Source: JAJFUV01 sp964384215
GTDB taxonomy: Bacteria; Acidobacteriota; Terriglobia; Bryobacterales; Bryobacteraceae
Direction of reading: 5' to 3'
Length of the DNA: 64,000 nucleotides
Assembly: GCA_964384215.1 (NCBI GenBank)
Contig: CAYLLB010000025.1
Span: 14,471 to 78,470, forward strand
Shown: piece after piece, positions 50,710 through 59,910 of the stretch
How the letters are laid out: every line of letters starts with the position of its first letter
How positions within the stretch are numbered: position 1 is the stretch's first letter
Translations under genes and position numbers: made by a program
Notes under the pieces: model-generated
The model's database searches: none
The model's input: the letters and a program-made list of their open reading frames with translations, nothing else
Told to the model about the DNA's origin: nothing

Positions 50710-50733
50710 GCGGGACGCCCTGCGGCGTCCCGC
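50710..50733 (+). terminator. hairpin terminator after the HEAT-repeat gene
   Basis: A perfect 10-bp stem (GCGGGACGCC / GGCGTCCCGC) with a 4-base loop CTGC begins 6 bases after the stop. There is no T tract, so it may only weaken read-through or protect the 3' end. Confidence 0.5.
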
Positions 50734-50781
50734 AGTTCCCTGTATCAGATTCCAATACAGTCATGTTCAAGGAGCTGAGGA

Positions 50782-52137
50782 ATGGCGACCAATAACCGAC
50801 GTGATTTCCTAAGGGGTCTTGCGTTGGGGAGCGCCGTGGTTTCCGGTAGTAGCGTTCTTCGGGCCGAGGAACCCATTCATCTGGGCAGCAAAGTTGTTGA
50901 CTTGCCCGGCGTTTATCACGGTGGGCCGGCCATCATTGAGAACGGGAAGGTGGTCCAACCGCGGCATGAGATTCCAGTTCTCAGCGACACGGGTGTGTTG
51001 GTGGTGGGCGGAGGTTCTGCCGGTGTGATGGCGGCTTTGGCGGCCGCCCGAGCCGGTCAGAAGGTGACGCTGGTCGAGCGGTATGGGTGCTTCGGCGGGT
51101 TGTGGTCCGCCGGAATGGTGCTGATTGTGCTCGCCACGCACGTCAAAACGGCCCAGGGGCTCACCAAGTGTGTAAGGGGAATCGGCGATGAACTCCTAGA
51201 GCGCCTCACAAAGATCAAGGGAGGCATCGTCAACCAGGCTCCTGGAAAGCGCAACCCAACCAGCGACCCGGAGGCCACAAAATATGTGATGGCTGAGATG
51301 CTGCGCGAGGCCCAGGTGGAGATTCTGCTCCACAGTTGGGCCACCAACGCCATCATGAATGGCAGGTCTGTGAGGGGCGTGGTTTTCGAGAGCAAGGCCG
51401 GTTGTTTCGCTATCACGGCGAAAGTGGTCGTAGACGCCACCGGCGACGGCGACGTTTACGGCGCCGCCGGTGCGGAACACGTGCGGCACCTGCATCGCAT
51501 CGGATTGGTGCACCGGCTCGGTAACGTAGACAGGATCGACCAAACGAAAGTTGCAGTTGGAAGCAAAGTGCCAAGTCTGGGGAGCGTGACTCCCATCCCC
51601 GGCGTGGTTTGGGTCAATATGCAAGGGCCCCAGGGCGACTGCCTGAATGTGAGGACACTGACCCAGACCGAACTGGATGGGCGCCGCGCGGTGTGGCAGC
51701 GGGTTAAAGCCTTGCAGCAGCGGCCCGGCTACGAGCAGGTGTTCGTGCTCGATACGGCTTCGCAGTTGGGCATCCGGGCGTCCCGTACGTTAAAGGGACT
51801 TACGGAGCCCACATACAACGATGCGATGGCGGGCAAAAGGTACCGCGATGTGGTCGGCGTGGGAGGCGCTGACTTTCTGGGCGAACGGTCCTGCTGGATC
51901 CCTTACGGCGCGCTGGTCCCTGTGAAGGTGGACAACCTGCTCGCCGCGGGACGGTGCGTCGCCGCAGACAATCTGATGATGAACTACATGAGGCTGATCG
52001 GACCGTGTCTGATCACCGGCCAGGCTGCCGGCGCGGCCGCCGCCCTGGCAATCAGCAGTAAGTGCCGCCCCAGGGACGTGGAGATCTCTCGTTTGCAGGC
52101 ATTGTTGAGAAAGCAGGGAGCCTACCTGGGATCGTAA
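50782..52137 (+). CDS. FAD-dependent oxidoreductase, Tat leader
   Basis: The protein has 451 residues with the leader NRRDFLRGLALGSAVVSGSS. The FAD motif is VLVVGGGSAGVMAALAAARA, with the acidic end of the strand in VTLVERYGCFGG. VVVDATGDGDVYGAAGA and the late LLAAGRCVAADNLMMNYMRL with LITGQAAGAAAALA complete the FAD-dependent oxidoreductase (FAD_oxidored) family pattern. Ribosome site GAGGA. Substrates of these exported flavoproteins are unknown. The stop lies 17 bases before a NapH-like Fe-S membrane protein, so it may deliver electrons to, or take them from, that protein. Confidence 0.82.
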   Translation: MATNNRRDFLRGLALGSAVVSGSSVLRAEEPIHLGSKVVDLPGVYHGGPAIIENGKVVQPRHEIPVLSDTGVLVVGGGSAGVMAALAAARAGQKVTLVERYGCFGGLWSAGMVLIVLATHVKTAQGLTKCVRGIGDELLERLTKIKGGIVNQAPGKRNPTSDPEATKYVMAEMLREAQVEILLHSWATNAIMNGRSVRGVVFESKAGCFAITAKVVVDATGDGDVYGAAGAEHVRHLHRIGLVHRLGNVDRIDQTKVAVGSKVPSLGSVTPIPGVVWVNMQGPQGDCLNVRTLTQTELDGRRAVWQRVKALQQRPGYEQVFVLDTASQLGIRASRTLKGLTEPTYNDAMAGKRYRDVVGVGGADFLGERSCWIPYGALVPVKVDNLLAAGRCVAADNLMMNYMRLIGPCLITGQAAGAAAALAISSKCRPRDVEISRLQALLRKQGAYLGS

Positions 52138-52154
52138 AGGCACTGGCTGAAGTC

Positions 52155-53336
52155 ATGACCGAACTCTTGAGGCGCCTGGGTTCACCTCTGCCCACAAAAT
52201 TAGCTACAGGGCTCCTGCTTGGCCTGGCAGCATGGCTGTGGCCTCCGGTCTGGGGCCTGATTCTGCCGGCGTTGAGCCCCTATGTTGCGGTTGGTTCGAC
52301 TATCGCTTTACGCTCCGTGTCGCTGGCATCGATCGCTTCCGTGCCCATGCTGCTGGTGGCAGTCTTTCGCCGCAGGTTCTGGTGCCGGCGGCTTTGTCCG
52401 GTGGGGCTGATATCCGAATACTGCGGCAGAGTACGGGCCGGAAGCATCCAGCGCAACACGCCTCAGTCCTTCGCGCCGGCCTTGCCCGTAAGCCGCGTCA
52501 TAGTCTTCGCAACGCTTGGCGGAGCGCTGGCCGGATATCCGTTCCTTCTCTGGCTGGATCCCCTGGCCTTGTTCAGCGGAGCGTTCAATTTGTCCCGAGC
52601 CGCTGTCCACGGGGTGACCCTGCTGTCCGTGGCGGGGCTTGCCGTTGTCATGTTCATCAGCGTTCTCTTTCCGGGAATTTGGTGTTCCCGGATATGCCCC
52701 TTGGGTGCTACGCAGGATCTGTTGGCGCTGGTGGCGCGTAGACTCAATGCCGGGTTTCCCGGCGCAGCCCTCCCGGCAAGGCGTGCAGTTCTTACAGTCG
52801 GGGTTGGCGCGGCTTTCTCCGCGCTTGTCCCGAAGGCTTGGGCGGGGAAACAGCGTTACCTCCGCCCGCCTGGAAATGTGGACGAGACCGCTTTCAAGGG
52901 CGGGTGCATACGCTGCGGAAGTTGCGTGAGGGCGTGTCCGACCGGAATCATACAGCCGGTTGTCGATCCGAGCGATGTATCAGGGTTTCTGGCCCCCACG
53001 CTTCGCTTCAGCGGTGCGGACTACTGTCTCCAGGACTGCAATCGTTGCGGCAAGGCCTGTCCGACCAAGGTAATCCGACAATTGTCCCTGGAGGAGAAGA
53101 ACCGGCACGTGATTGGGATCGCCCGCATCGATCTTTCAAAATGCCTGTTGACCCTCGAAAAAGAATGCGGCGTCTGTGTGCCAAGGTGTCCACGCGGGGC
53201 GATCGTGGAAGGATTCGCTTACGACACCTATACCGTGACCGTGAAGGTCTTGCCGGATAAGTGCAACGGATGCGGCGCATGCGTAGGTATTTGCCCGGCA
53301 AAAGTGGTGACTATCGATCCTGGCTCGCATCGCTAG
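52155..53336 (+). CDS. NapH/MauN-like polyferredoxin membrane protein
   Basis: The protein has 393 residues. Four to five membrane segments (GLLLGLAAWLWPPVWGLILP, ALPVSRVIVFATLGGALAGY, VAGLAVVMFISVLFPGIW) carry the two cytoplasmic motifs RRLCPVGLISEYCG and CSRICPLGATQDLL typical of NapH/RdxA/MauN proteins. The C-terminal half holds four Cys groups for 4Fe-4S clusters: CIRCGSCVRACPTG, CNRCGKACPTK, CGVCVPRCPRG and CNGCGACVGICPAK. It should move electrons between quinol and a partner. The start at 52155 (MTELLRR) is tentative because the ribosome site is weak and the frame is open further upstream into the flavoprotein gene. Confidence 0.84.
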   Translation: MTELLRRLGSPLPTKLATGLLLGLAAWLWPPVWGLILPALSPYVAVGSTIALRSVSLASIASVPMLLVAVFRRRFWCRRLCPVGLISEYCGRVRAGSIQRNTPQSFAPALPVSRVIVFATLGGALAGYPFLLWLDPLALFSGAFNLSRAAVHGVTLLSVAGLAVVMFISVLFPGIWCSRICPLGATQDLLALVARRLNAGFPGAALPARRAVLTVGVGAAFSALVPKAWAGKQRYLRPPGNVDETAFKGGCIRCGSCVRACPTGIIQPVVDPSDVSGFLAPTLRFSGADYCLQDCNRCGKACPTKVIRQLSLEEKNRHVIGIARIDLSKCLLTLEKECGVCVPRCPRGAIVEGFAYDTYTVTVKVLPDKCNGCGACVGICPAKVVTIDPGSHR

Positions 53337-53423
53337 GGCATCCATCGCACAGACTGTGCACATGGAAGAGAAGACCTCCAACTTACCGGCTGGTCAGTAT
53401 ACAATCGGGCTATTGGAAGATGA

Positions 53424-54548
53424 ATGTCTGACGACGACATCTATCGTCAACTGCAGCAGGATCTGGATCGGATGCCGGTGGGTTTTCCACGGACGGGGTC
53501 GGGCGTTGAGATCCGCATTCTGAAGCAACTCTTCACTCCACTGGAAGCCCGGGTCACGATGAGCCTCAGCATGCTGCTCGAACCGGTCTCGGTCATCCAC
53601 CGGCGGTTCAAAGGCGAGATCAGCCGGGAGTCTCTCAAGGGGCTTCTCGACCAGATGACTTATAGGGGGCTTATTCGGAGCGACACCCGCGCAGGCGAAC
53701 CCCGTTACGGAAAGCTGCCCTTCGTAATCGGCATCTATGAGGGTCAGGTCGACCGTTTGTCTACAGAGTTGGCGCGCGATCTTCTCGAATATTTCGACCA
53801 AGGGCTCGGACAAGCCATCCGTCCAAAGGCCACGCCACAGTTGAGAACCGTCCCCATTCACAAGCCTCTCACCGTCGAGCGCCAGGTGGCTCAGTACAAC
53901 GACATTCGAGCGTCGGTCCGGAACTCCGAGGGACCGTTCGCGGTTATGAACTGCATCTGCCGCCAGGCGGGCGATCTCGCAGGGAGTCCTTGCCGGCAGA
54001 CGGCCGTGCGGGAGAACTGTCTGACCATGAGTGGGGCTGCGGCCGTAATGCTCGACCACGGACGCGCGCGCCCGATCACGCGGGAACGAATGCTTGAACT
54101 GCTCGACGAGGCTGATCGTGAGGGCTTGGTCTTGCAGCCCCAGAACATACGGGATCCGCAGTTCGTCTGCTGCTGTTGCGGGTGTTGCTGTGTTGCATTG
54201 AAGACGGCGAAGAAGTTTCCGCGCCCCGTTGACTTCTTCAGCAGCAATTATCTGGCCGTCGTGAACGAGGGAGAGTGCCAGGCATGCGGCGCATGCATCA
54301 ACCGGTGCCAGATGGATGCTGTCCATATGCGGGAATCCAATGCCGAGGTGAACCCGGAACGCTGCATCGGATGCGGCCTATGCGTGACAACTTGCCCATC
54401 CGGCGCCATGATGCTCGAAGAGAAGCCATGTCCTACTGTGCCACCGTCGAGCATGGAGGCTCTCTATGCCAGGATTTACCGGGAGCGGTACGGCACGGCG
54501 CGCTTCGCGAAGACGGCCATACGGCTCGTCTCCCATCGCTGGGTGTAA
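53424..54548 (+). CDS. Fe-S protein with CCCCGCCC motif and C-terminal 2[4Fe-4S] ferredoxin domain
   Basis: This is a soluble protein of 374 residues. The N-terminal 110 residues look helical, perhaps a winged helix (RVTMSLSMLLEPVSVIHRRF). Near residue 175 is NCICRQAGDLAGSPC with a further REN-C. Then FVCCCCGCCCVALKTA packs seven Cys into eight residues. The C-terminus is a classical 2[4Fe-4S] ferredoxin: CQACGACINRCQMDA and CIGCGLCVTTCPSGA. The start ATG follows GGAAGA. It lies 87 bases after the NapH-like gene and is probably its redox partner. I recognise this layout from anaerobe-type Fe-S proteins but know no assigned function. Confidence 0.75.
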   Translation: MSDDDIYRQLQQDLDRMPVGFPRTGSGVEIRILKQLFTPLEARVTMSLSMLLEPVSVIHRRFKGEISRESLKGLLDQMTYRGLIRSDTRAGEPRYGKLPFVIGIYEGQVDRLSTELARDLLEYFDQGLGQAIRPKATPQLRTVPIHKPLTVERQVAQYNDIRASVRNSEGPFAVMNCICRQAGDLAGSPCRQTAVRENCLTMSGAAAVMLDHGRARPITRERMLELLDEADREGLVLQPQNIRDPQFVCCCCGCCCVALKTAKKFPRPVDFFSSNYLAVVNEGECQACGACINRCQMDAVHMRESNAEVNPERCIGCGLCVTTCPSGAMMLEEKPCPTVPPSSMEALYARIYRERYGTARFAKTAIRLVSHRWV

Positions 54549-54564
54549 GTGAACGAGATTCCCT

Positions 54565-57327
54565 TTACCGGTGCGGCGAAGCTTCCTTTTCCCCTCGCCG
54601 CAGAATCTTCTCCATTTCGTCATCGTCATCCATCGGGACGGAGCCCAATTTGCGCGCCTGACCGTAGTCCGGGTCCTTCGGATCCTTGGCTTTCTCCGGA
54701 TCGAAAATCCGCGGATCGACGCGGACACATTTGTACGGACGGAAATCCGGTTGCGTGGTGAAGCAGTCCGAGAAATCGTTAGCCAGCGCGTCGAACATAT
54801 TGAGGGGCGGCAGACCGAAGATTTCGTAAAGCGTTCGATGCATGCTCAGGATGGTCGTGTGGCGGTGAGAGACATAGCCCTTCTTCGCCCATGGACTGAT
54901 GACTAGCAGGACACTGCGCTGGGCGTCCACATGATCTGGTTCGCCGCCGGCGTCGTCCTCGGTTACAAAGATTGCCATGTTTTTCCAGTAGGGCGTGTGC
55001 GTAAGAAACTCAACGATCCGGCCGAGCGCGAGATCGTTATCCGCCATAAATGAGGCGAGATACGGATATCCCTTATCTGGCTTGCGGGAAGCACCGTGAT
55101 CGTTGCAGATGGCAATGTTGACGAAGGACGGAAATCTCCGGCCGCCTCGCAAGAATCGTTTCTCGACATCCTTCATGAACCAGTGCGCCCGGTATTGATC
55201 CGGAATGTTGGTGTTGAAGATAGGAAACTCGAAGCACGTGTTGTCGAAGAGCACTTTCGGCATGGGAATGTTTACAACCTCCCTGGCGCCGGTGGGATGT
55301 TCGTTTTCCTCCTCTCGAACTCCGGGAAATTCAAACCCCTCGCCATAATTGCGGAATGCTACCCGATGACGGGCGAGGTGTTCCCACATCGACCCAGCCT
55401 CGGGATAATCCTCAGGAATCAACGAACCCGCCGATCCCATGGAGTAGCGTCGTCCTGGAGCCGTGCTGTCCTTCTTGAACGACCACCCCAAGGTATAGGT
55501 CATCTGCATGAGGTTGTTCGGCTGCACGCCCACCAGCCAGCGATGCCCCACGCCCGAGGCCTCCGGCTCCATATAGAAATTGTCACTGACGGTGAACTGA
55601 CGGGCCAGAGCGTTGTGATTCACCATCACGCCCACATCCTCCAGTGTGGGTTCGCCGTCCGCCTTGATCGTTTGGTGCAGCCCCCATCGCAACAAAGAGG
55701 GATCGTGCTTTGCTCCGGGGATGCGGTCAAAAATCGTGTCGTACGTGTGGTTCTCTTTGGTGATGAACACCACATACTTGATTTGTTTGGACACCTGTCC
55801 GGCGACGGCTGGTATGATCGGGCTGGACATGGCCGCCCGGTCGGAGGCGCGGTCGACGATTCCGTTGCACTCCAAGACTTGTTGGGTCATCTGCCGGAGC
55901 GCCTCGCCAGAGGGGACATCCAGTAAGCTCATCACCCCCTGCATCTGAAGGAAGTCGCTCTTTGGAATATTCTTCCCCGCATTCGGGCCATTGCCGAATC
56001 CTTTAAAAGAGATACAGGCGAGGCGACGGCCGTCGGGCGATATGGCCAGCCGGTAAGGATACCAGGCGGTTGGGATGTGGCCCTGCACTTTCAAGGTCCT
56101 GGCATCCATGACAGCAATGGCGTTGATTCCGCTTTCCGCAACGTAGAGTCTGGCGCCATCGGGAGAGACCACCATTCCCGATGGGCCGACACCCCTCAAA
56201 CTTGATACCAGGGGCGACGGAACAATCCGCTGCTTGGCCTGGATTCCGCCGTGCCGGAGATCGATCCGCTCGATCATGTCGTTGTTACCGTTCGACACAA
56301 ACAATGCCTCGCCCCATACGGCCAGAAAATTGGGAGCGCTCCCGCCCACGGTCTTGCCATTGTCCGACGGCGAATCGATCAGTAGACCCGTCTTCCAGCG
56401 ATCGACCACCCGGGGTGCGGCCGGATTCGAGACGTCGACACTCCAAACGGAGAACGACTGCGGCACGTTTGCATCACCCAATCCGGGTATCTTCCGTCCT
56501 TCGAACTCCACCCCGTCGCGCGCCTCTTTACTTGGGTATCCAAACGCAGGCCGGGTCAGCCCGCGTGGATCGGATTTCCCGTCGCTCGGCAGAGGCACGG
56601 GACTGTATTCGAACAGGCCGATGTTCGCCACGAGAACCCGGTCTCCGCTCACGGCGAGCGCATAAGGGTATCGCCCGACTCCCGTCGAGCCCACCACACG
56701 GCGCCCGTTTGTGTCGATGACCGCCAAACGAAAATTGGTGACGTCGGCACAATAAACATGCCGGCCGTCGCCGGATACCTTGATGTCGGCGGCATAGCTA
56801 TCATCGAACTTCTTCCCGTCAACTTCGACATTGAGTGAGATTTCCGCCAGCATCTCACGCGACTCGGTGTCGAAAACGAAAACGGTCCCTCTTTCGCCGC
56901 TGCTCCAATACAGCGTTCTTCCATCCGGGGAGAAGTCGGCCCCGCCGGCGTTCAGGCGGCTCTTCTTCTTTGCGTCAGGTTTGGGGGGACGCAGTTCGGT
57001 GACTTGCGGAGAATCCGTCTGCCAACCGGACAGAATCTGCCCGACACCGTCGCTGGCGACGAACAGCTTGCTCCCATCGCGGTTCATGACCAGGCCGTGA
57101 GGCCAGCGGGCGAGGGGCAGGTGCTTTCCTACCGGCTTCAAATGGCGCCCGTTCGGCAGGATTGTCACCCCATTCGGATCGTGTCTCGCGTAGGCGTCCA
57201 CCGCGGGCGCATGCAAGTATGGCGGCGCGGGCGTCCCGATGGCGGCAGTTGGGCCAAGCATGGCGGCGATCAGAAGGATGCCGCTCCGGAAAGATCGAGA
57301 CGGGAAGAAAGCAACGGTTTCACTCAT
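54565..57327 (-). CDS. YncE-like beta-propeller fused to alkaline-phosphatase-fold phosphoesterase, exported
   Basis: The protein has 920 residues with a leader (SGILLIAAMLGPTAAIGTPA). The N-terminal half is a beta-propeller of the YncE/surface-layer type, with repeated strands such as LFVASDGVGQILSGW, VYCADVTNFRLAVIDTNGR and LYVAESGINAIAVMDARTLK. The C-terminal half is an alkaline-phosphatase-like phosphoesterase: YVVFITKENHTYDTIFDRIP (metal Asp and nucleophile region), NIAICNDHGASR, and IFVTEDDAGGEPDHVDAQRS with VLLVISPWAKKGYVSHRHT. The fusion is known in Acidobacteria and others; the substrate is unknown, possibly phospholipid or phosphonate. The ATG at 57327 gives the leader; an earlier ATG at 57390 does not. 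Confidence 0.85.
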   Translation of the reverse strand: MSETVAFFPSRSFRSGILLIAAMLGPTAAIGTPAPPYLHAPAVDAYARHDPNGVTILPNGRHLKPVGKHLPLARWPHGLVMNRDGSKLFVASDGVGQILSGWQTDSPQVTELRPPKPDAKKKSRLNAGGADFSPDGRTLYWSSGERGTVFVFDTESREMLAEISLNVEVDGKKFDDSYAADIKVSGDGRHVYCADVTNFRLAVIDTNGRRVVGSTGVGRYPYALAVSGDRVLVANIGLFEYSPVPLPSDGKSDPRGLTRPAFGYPSKEARDGVEFEGRKIPGLGDANVPQSFSVWSVDVSNPAAPRVVDRWKTGLLIDSPSDNGKTVGGSAPNFLAVWGEALFVSNGNNDMIERIDLRHGGIQAKQRIVPSPLVSSLRGVGPSGMVVSPDGARLYVAESGINAIAVMDARTLKVQGHIPTAWYPYRLAISPDGRRLACISFKGFGNGPNAGKNIPKSDFLQMQGVMSLLDVPSGEALRQMTQQVLECNGIVDRASDRAAMSSPIIPAVAGQVSKQIKYVVFITKENHTYDTIFDRIPGAKHDPSLLRWGLHQTIKADGEPTLEDVGVMVNHNALARQFTVSDNFYMEPEASGVGHRWLVGVQPNNLMQMTYTLGWSFKKDSTAPGRRYSMGSAGSLIPEDYPEAGSMWEHLARHRVAFRNYGEGFEFPGVREEENEHPTGAREVVNIPMPKVLFDNTCFEFPIFNTNIPDQYRAHWFMKDVEKRFLRGGRRFPSFVNIAICNDHGASRKPDKGYPYLASFMADNDLALGRIVEFLTHTPYWKNMAIFVTEDDAGGEPDHVDAQRSVLLVISPWAKKGYVSHRHTTILSMHRTLYEIFGLPPLNMFDALANDFSDCFTTQPDFRPYKCVRVDPRIFDPEKAKDPKDPDYGQARKLGSVPMDDDDEMEKILRRGEKEASPHR

Positions 57328-57446
57328 GGTTAGCACTCGGGTGGGCCTCACTGTGAGACCATCTACCGGATTATCGCAAGTCTCATTCATTACAGGAGGT
57401 CACTTGTCCTCACAGGACGGCCGCAGATCTCGGCACTGTCACTTGA

Positions 57447-58685
57447 TTACCGCGACTCATAGGGCCCGTGTACGGACTTGATCCTATAGCTCTCGGTCGA
57501 GTTATCCAAGACGAAGACTTTGTATGTATCGCCCTCCGGCGCGACGCGCACCACGACATGTCCTTCGAGTGCCTTGAGGCGGTCCATCCAGTCGGCCAGA
57601 ACCGCGTGGTTGGCCTCCGTCATGGAGGTGGCAAAAACGTCCCTGGGGCCTGGATAGCAATCCTGGAAGACCAGACGGCGGAGAACATGACGGTCAGGTT
57701 GCGCCGCGCTCCAGATCGGCATGATGGCGACTCGCGGGCGCAACATGGAGATAAAGTACGCGCTATTGGAATCGTAGTGCCCATGGTGGTTCAGCAGATA
57801 CACATCCACGGGTCCCGTGGCTTGCGCTACCGGACGCTCGATGTTGCGCCAAGGCGGCTCCCCTTCGTCCTTGTACGCCGTCATGTCTCCGCCGGAGAAG
57901 TAGTCGAACTTACCGTAACTGATGCGCAAGGCCAGGCTGCACATGTTCTCGGAGGGCAATTCCGATTTCTTGAGATCCTCGATCGGCGGAAAATGTTTAC
58001 GGGTAGTTGTCCCGACCCCCGTCCACACCTCCCCGTTGGCGGCGATATTGCGCACCTGGAAACTCGGATACTTGGCGGCGGAACGGCGCAGGACAATCTG
58101 GTCGGACCGCCCCGGAACAATCCGTTCCACGCGTAAGCCGTTATGTTGGGCTTGCCAGTCGAGGAACGCCCTGTAATTCTTGATCGCCTCGGTGGCGAGC
58201 GGATTAGGGTAGTTGTAGTCCGGCCAGGCTTGGTCGATGACCATCCGGATGGGAACGTATTCTGCGACCTCGGTGATACCCGTCAACCTGTACGCCCCGT
58301 TGCGTGACAACTTCTTGACTCCGGCCAGGCTTCCAATGTGGTCGTTGTGCAGGTGCGTGAGAATCACATAATCCAGAGCGGGAGTTTGCTCATGCGCCAA
58401 CATGTGCCTGACGTAGCGCGCGATCCATTCTCCCGCTGTACGCGACGCATCCGGCCGTGGTGGAGCGCTGTGTGGGTTGTTGGTCGCGGGTAGAGCACCG
58501 GCGTCGATCAAGGCCGTTGTACCGTCGGGAAAGATGATCAAGGCAGAGTTGCCTCTTCCGGTACTGATCTGGTGGATATCGAGTATCCCGGGGCTCCACG
58601 GCGGAAACAGTTCACCAGCTTGTTGGCCCCAGGCGGGGCACAGGATGACCGCAAGAACCAGGAACATCAGGAAGCGTCTAGTCAT
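57447..58685 (-). CDS. metallo-beta-lactamase-fold hydrolase, exported
   Basis: The protein has 412 residues with a signal peptide (FLMFLVLAVILCPAWGQ). The fold begins with LDIHQISTGRGNSALIIFPD and TALIDAGALP. The zinc motif is ILTHLHNDHIGSLAGV (HxHxDH). A later DYFSGGDMTAYKD supplies the bridging Asp, and VDVYLLNHHGHYDSNSAYF the distal His. This resembles the ComEC/Rec2-type subgroup of the superfamily. An extracellular phosphodiesterase or nuclease is possible but not shown. It lies 119 bases upstream of the YncE/phosphoesterase gene on the same strand. Confidence 0.8.
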   Translation of the reverse strand: MTRRFLMFLVLAVILCPAWGQQAGELFPPWSPGILDIHQISTGRGNSALIIFPDGTTALIDAGALPATNNPHSAPPRPDASRTAGEWIARYVRHMLAHEQTPALDYVILTHLHNDHIGSLAGVKKLSRNGAYRLTGITEVAEYVPIRMVIDQAWPDYNYPNPLATEAIKNYRAFLDWQAQHNGLRVERIVPGRSDQIVLRRSAAKYPSFQVRNIAANGEVWTGVGTTTRKHFPPIEDLKKSELPSENMCSLALRISYGKFDYFSGGDMTAYKDEGEPPWRNIERPVAQATGPVDVYLLNHHGHYDSNSAYFISMLRPRVAIMPIWSAAQPDRHVLRRLVFQDCYPGPRDVFATSMTEANHAVLADWMDRLKALEGHVVVRVAPEGDTYKVFVLDNSTESYRIKSVHGPYESR

Positions 58686-59397
58686 GAGATTCCTCCGAAG
58701 TCTTAAGGGCGGCAGACGGATTGCGACATACTATCAAACCGGACTTCCCACGCTGAGATCCTTCACTCCATCGTGGTACTCGGAACCGTCCGCTCCGGAA
58801 TCGCTGCCATCTCGCCGTCGTCACCTCGGTTTCTGGATGTCGGGAGTCGTGGCGGAGAATCCAACGTGATGAAGGCGCTGCGCAGGGCGCCCCCCGGGAG
58901 AAACTCATGGTTATCCCCAGCAGAGCAAAGGCGTCTTCAGGGAGACGGCGTTTGAGCAAGTTCAAGATATCACTCGTCAGCAATTGCACCTGGCGACTCC
59001 ACGGATTTCGGCGGCTTGTGATGCCAGCGTGCACCAGGTCTAGCACAGGCAGGATGGCTACATCCATCTCAAAGAAGGCCGCCGTGAACTGACGGAGTTG
59101 GCCTAGCGACGGGCCATCGTCTGGCTCCCAAGTGCCAAGCGGCTGGAGATACAGCACCCTTCGGCGAGCATCCGGACGGCACGGTCGTGAATTCACGAAC
59201 GCCTTGAAAGTCTGCCTGGGTTCCCGCTGATTCGCGAGCCTGTCGCTGGGCCCGGGCACGGGCATGCGTTGGAAATACCCTCCTGGCTCCGGCGCCCTCC
59301 GGAGCGTTTGAGTCAAACCGACCGTAGGGCCGATGGCGGCACGACGCTGCGCGCTAGTCGGAGGGATAAACCGTACTTCTTCCGCTGGCGTTATCAT
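58678..59397 (-). pseudogene. archaemetzincin remnant, catalytic half missing
   Basis: The frame from 59397 encodes the recognisable N-terminal half of an archaemetzincin: RFIPPTSAQRRAAIG, REPRQTFKAFVNSRPC, RRRVLYLQPLGTWEPDDG, FTAAFFEMDVAILPVLDL, ITSRRNPWSRQVQLLTSDIL, LLKRRLPEDAFALLGITM. Homology ends abruptly near 58906. The frame then runs on in unrelated Arg/Ser-rich sequence into the start of the next gene. The family's zinc motif HExxHxxGxxH and its four-Cys zinc site, which should follow, appear in no frame. This is therefore a truncated, presumably inactive gene. It overlaps the 3' end of an equally truncated M28 peptidase gene. Confidence 0.72.
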
Positions 59398-59782
59398 CGG
59401 CTCCCGGAGTTCCTCGTGCCGTGTCGTAGTGAGCGCCGATGATGAGAACGTTCCCCTCGCTCCCCTGGCGCTCAACAATCACGTTCCGGTATGTGCGTCC
59501 CGAGATGTCGAACGCGTCGTGCTGAATCTCGTAACCGGCGTGAGTGAGACTCTGCTCAATATAAAACCGTGCCTCCTCCAGGCTCGCATACCGAGCGGCA
59601 TTGCGCTCTCCTATCGCTCCTGCGAGCCGTTGGACATGCGCTCGCAGGTCAGCTGGCAGATCCTTCCGACTCATGGTCTCTATCTGAACCCATTGTGCCT
59701 GAGAATCCGTGGCCTGGCTGGGGATTTCTCCATCAGTCGAAAAGAGAGACTGGAAGACAAAGAGGAAGTGCAAGAATAGCAA
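59354..59782 (-). pseudogene. truncated M28 peptidase remnant
   Basis: A candidate TTG at 59782 gives a leader (LLFLHFLFVFQSLFS). KDLPADLRAHVQRLAGAIGE, EARFYIEQSLTHAGYEIQHD, VLIIGAHYDTARGTPGADDN and NASG follow, which is the start of an M28 zinc-peptidase core. The first zinc His and bridging Asp are present. The sequence then stops after eight unrelated residues, so the two Glu, the third Asp and the last His are missing. The break falls at about 59378, exactly where archaemetzincin N-terminal sequence begins in another frame. This looks like a deletion that joined the two genes. The intact relative is at 16617-18119. Confidence 0.7.
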
Positions 59783-59910
59783 AGAACGTCCCGATGGACC
59801 TGGGGTATTATTGTGAATCCGACAGCCGGCTCGGACGCGGCCGTTTTGCGTGGGACAATCCGTGCCGGCTATCCGCGGTCGTTGAGTTCGCGGAACCGAG
59901 GAATGCCAGG

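Noticed and set aside
59569..59910. Upstream extension of the TIM-barrel-like protein
   Set aside because: It is antisense to the broken M28 gene and lacks a leader; the ATG at 59911 begins a Tat-like leader.
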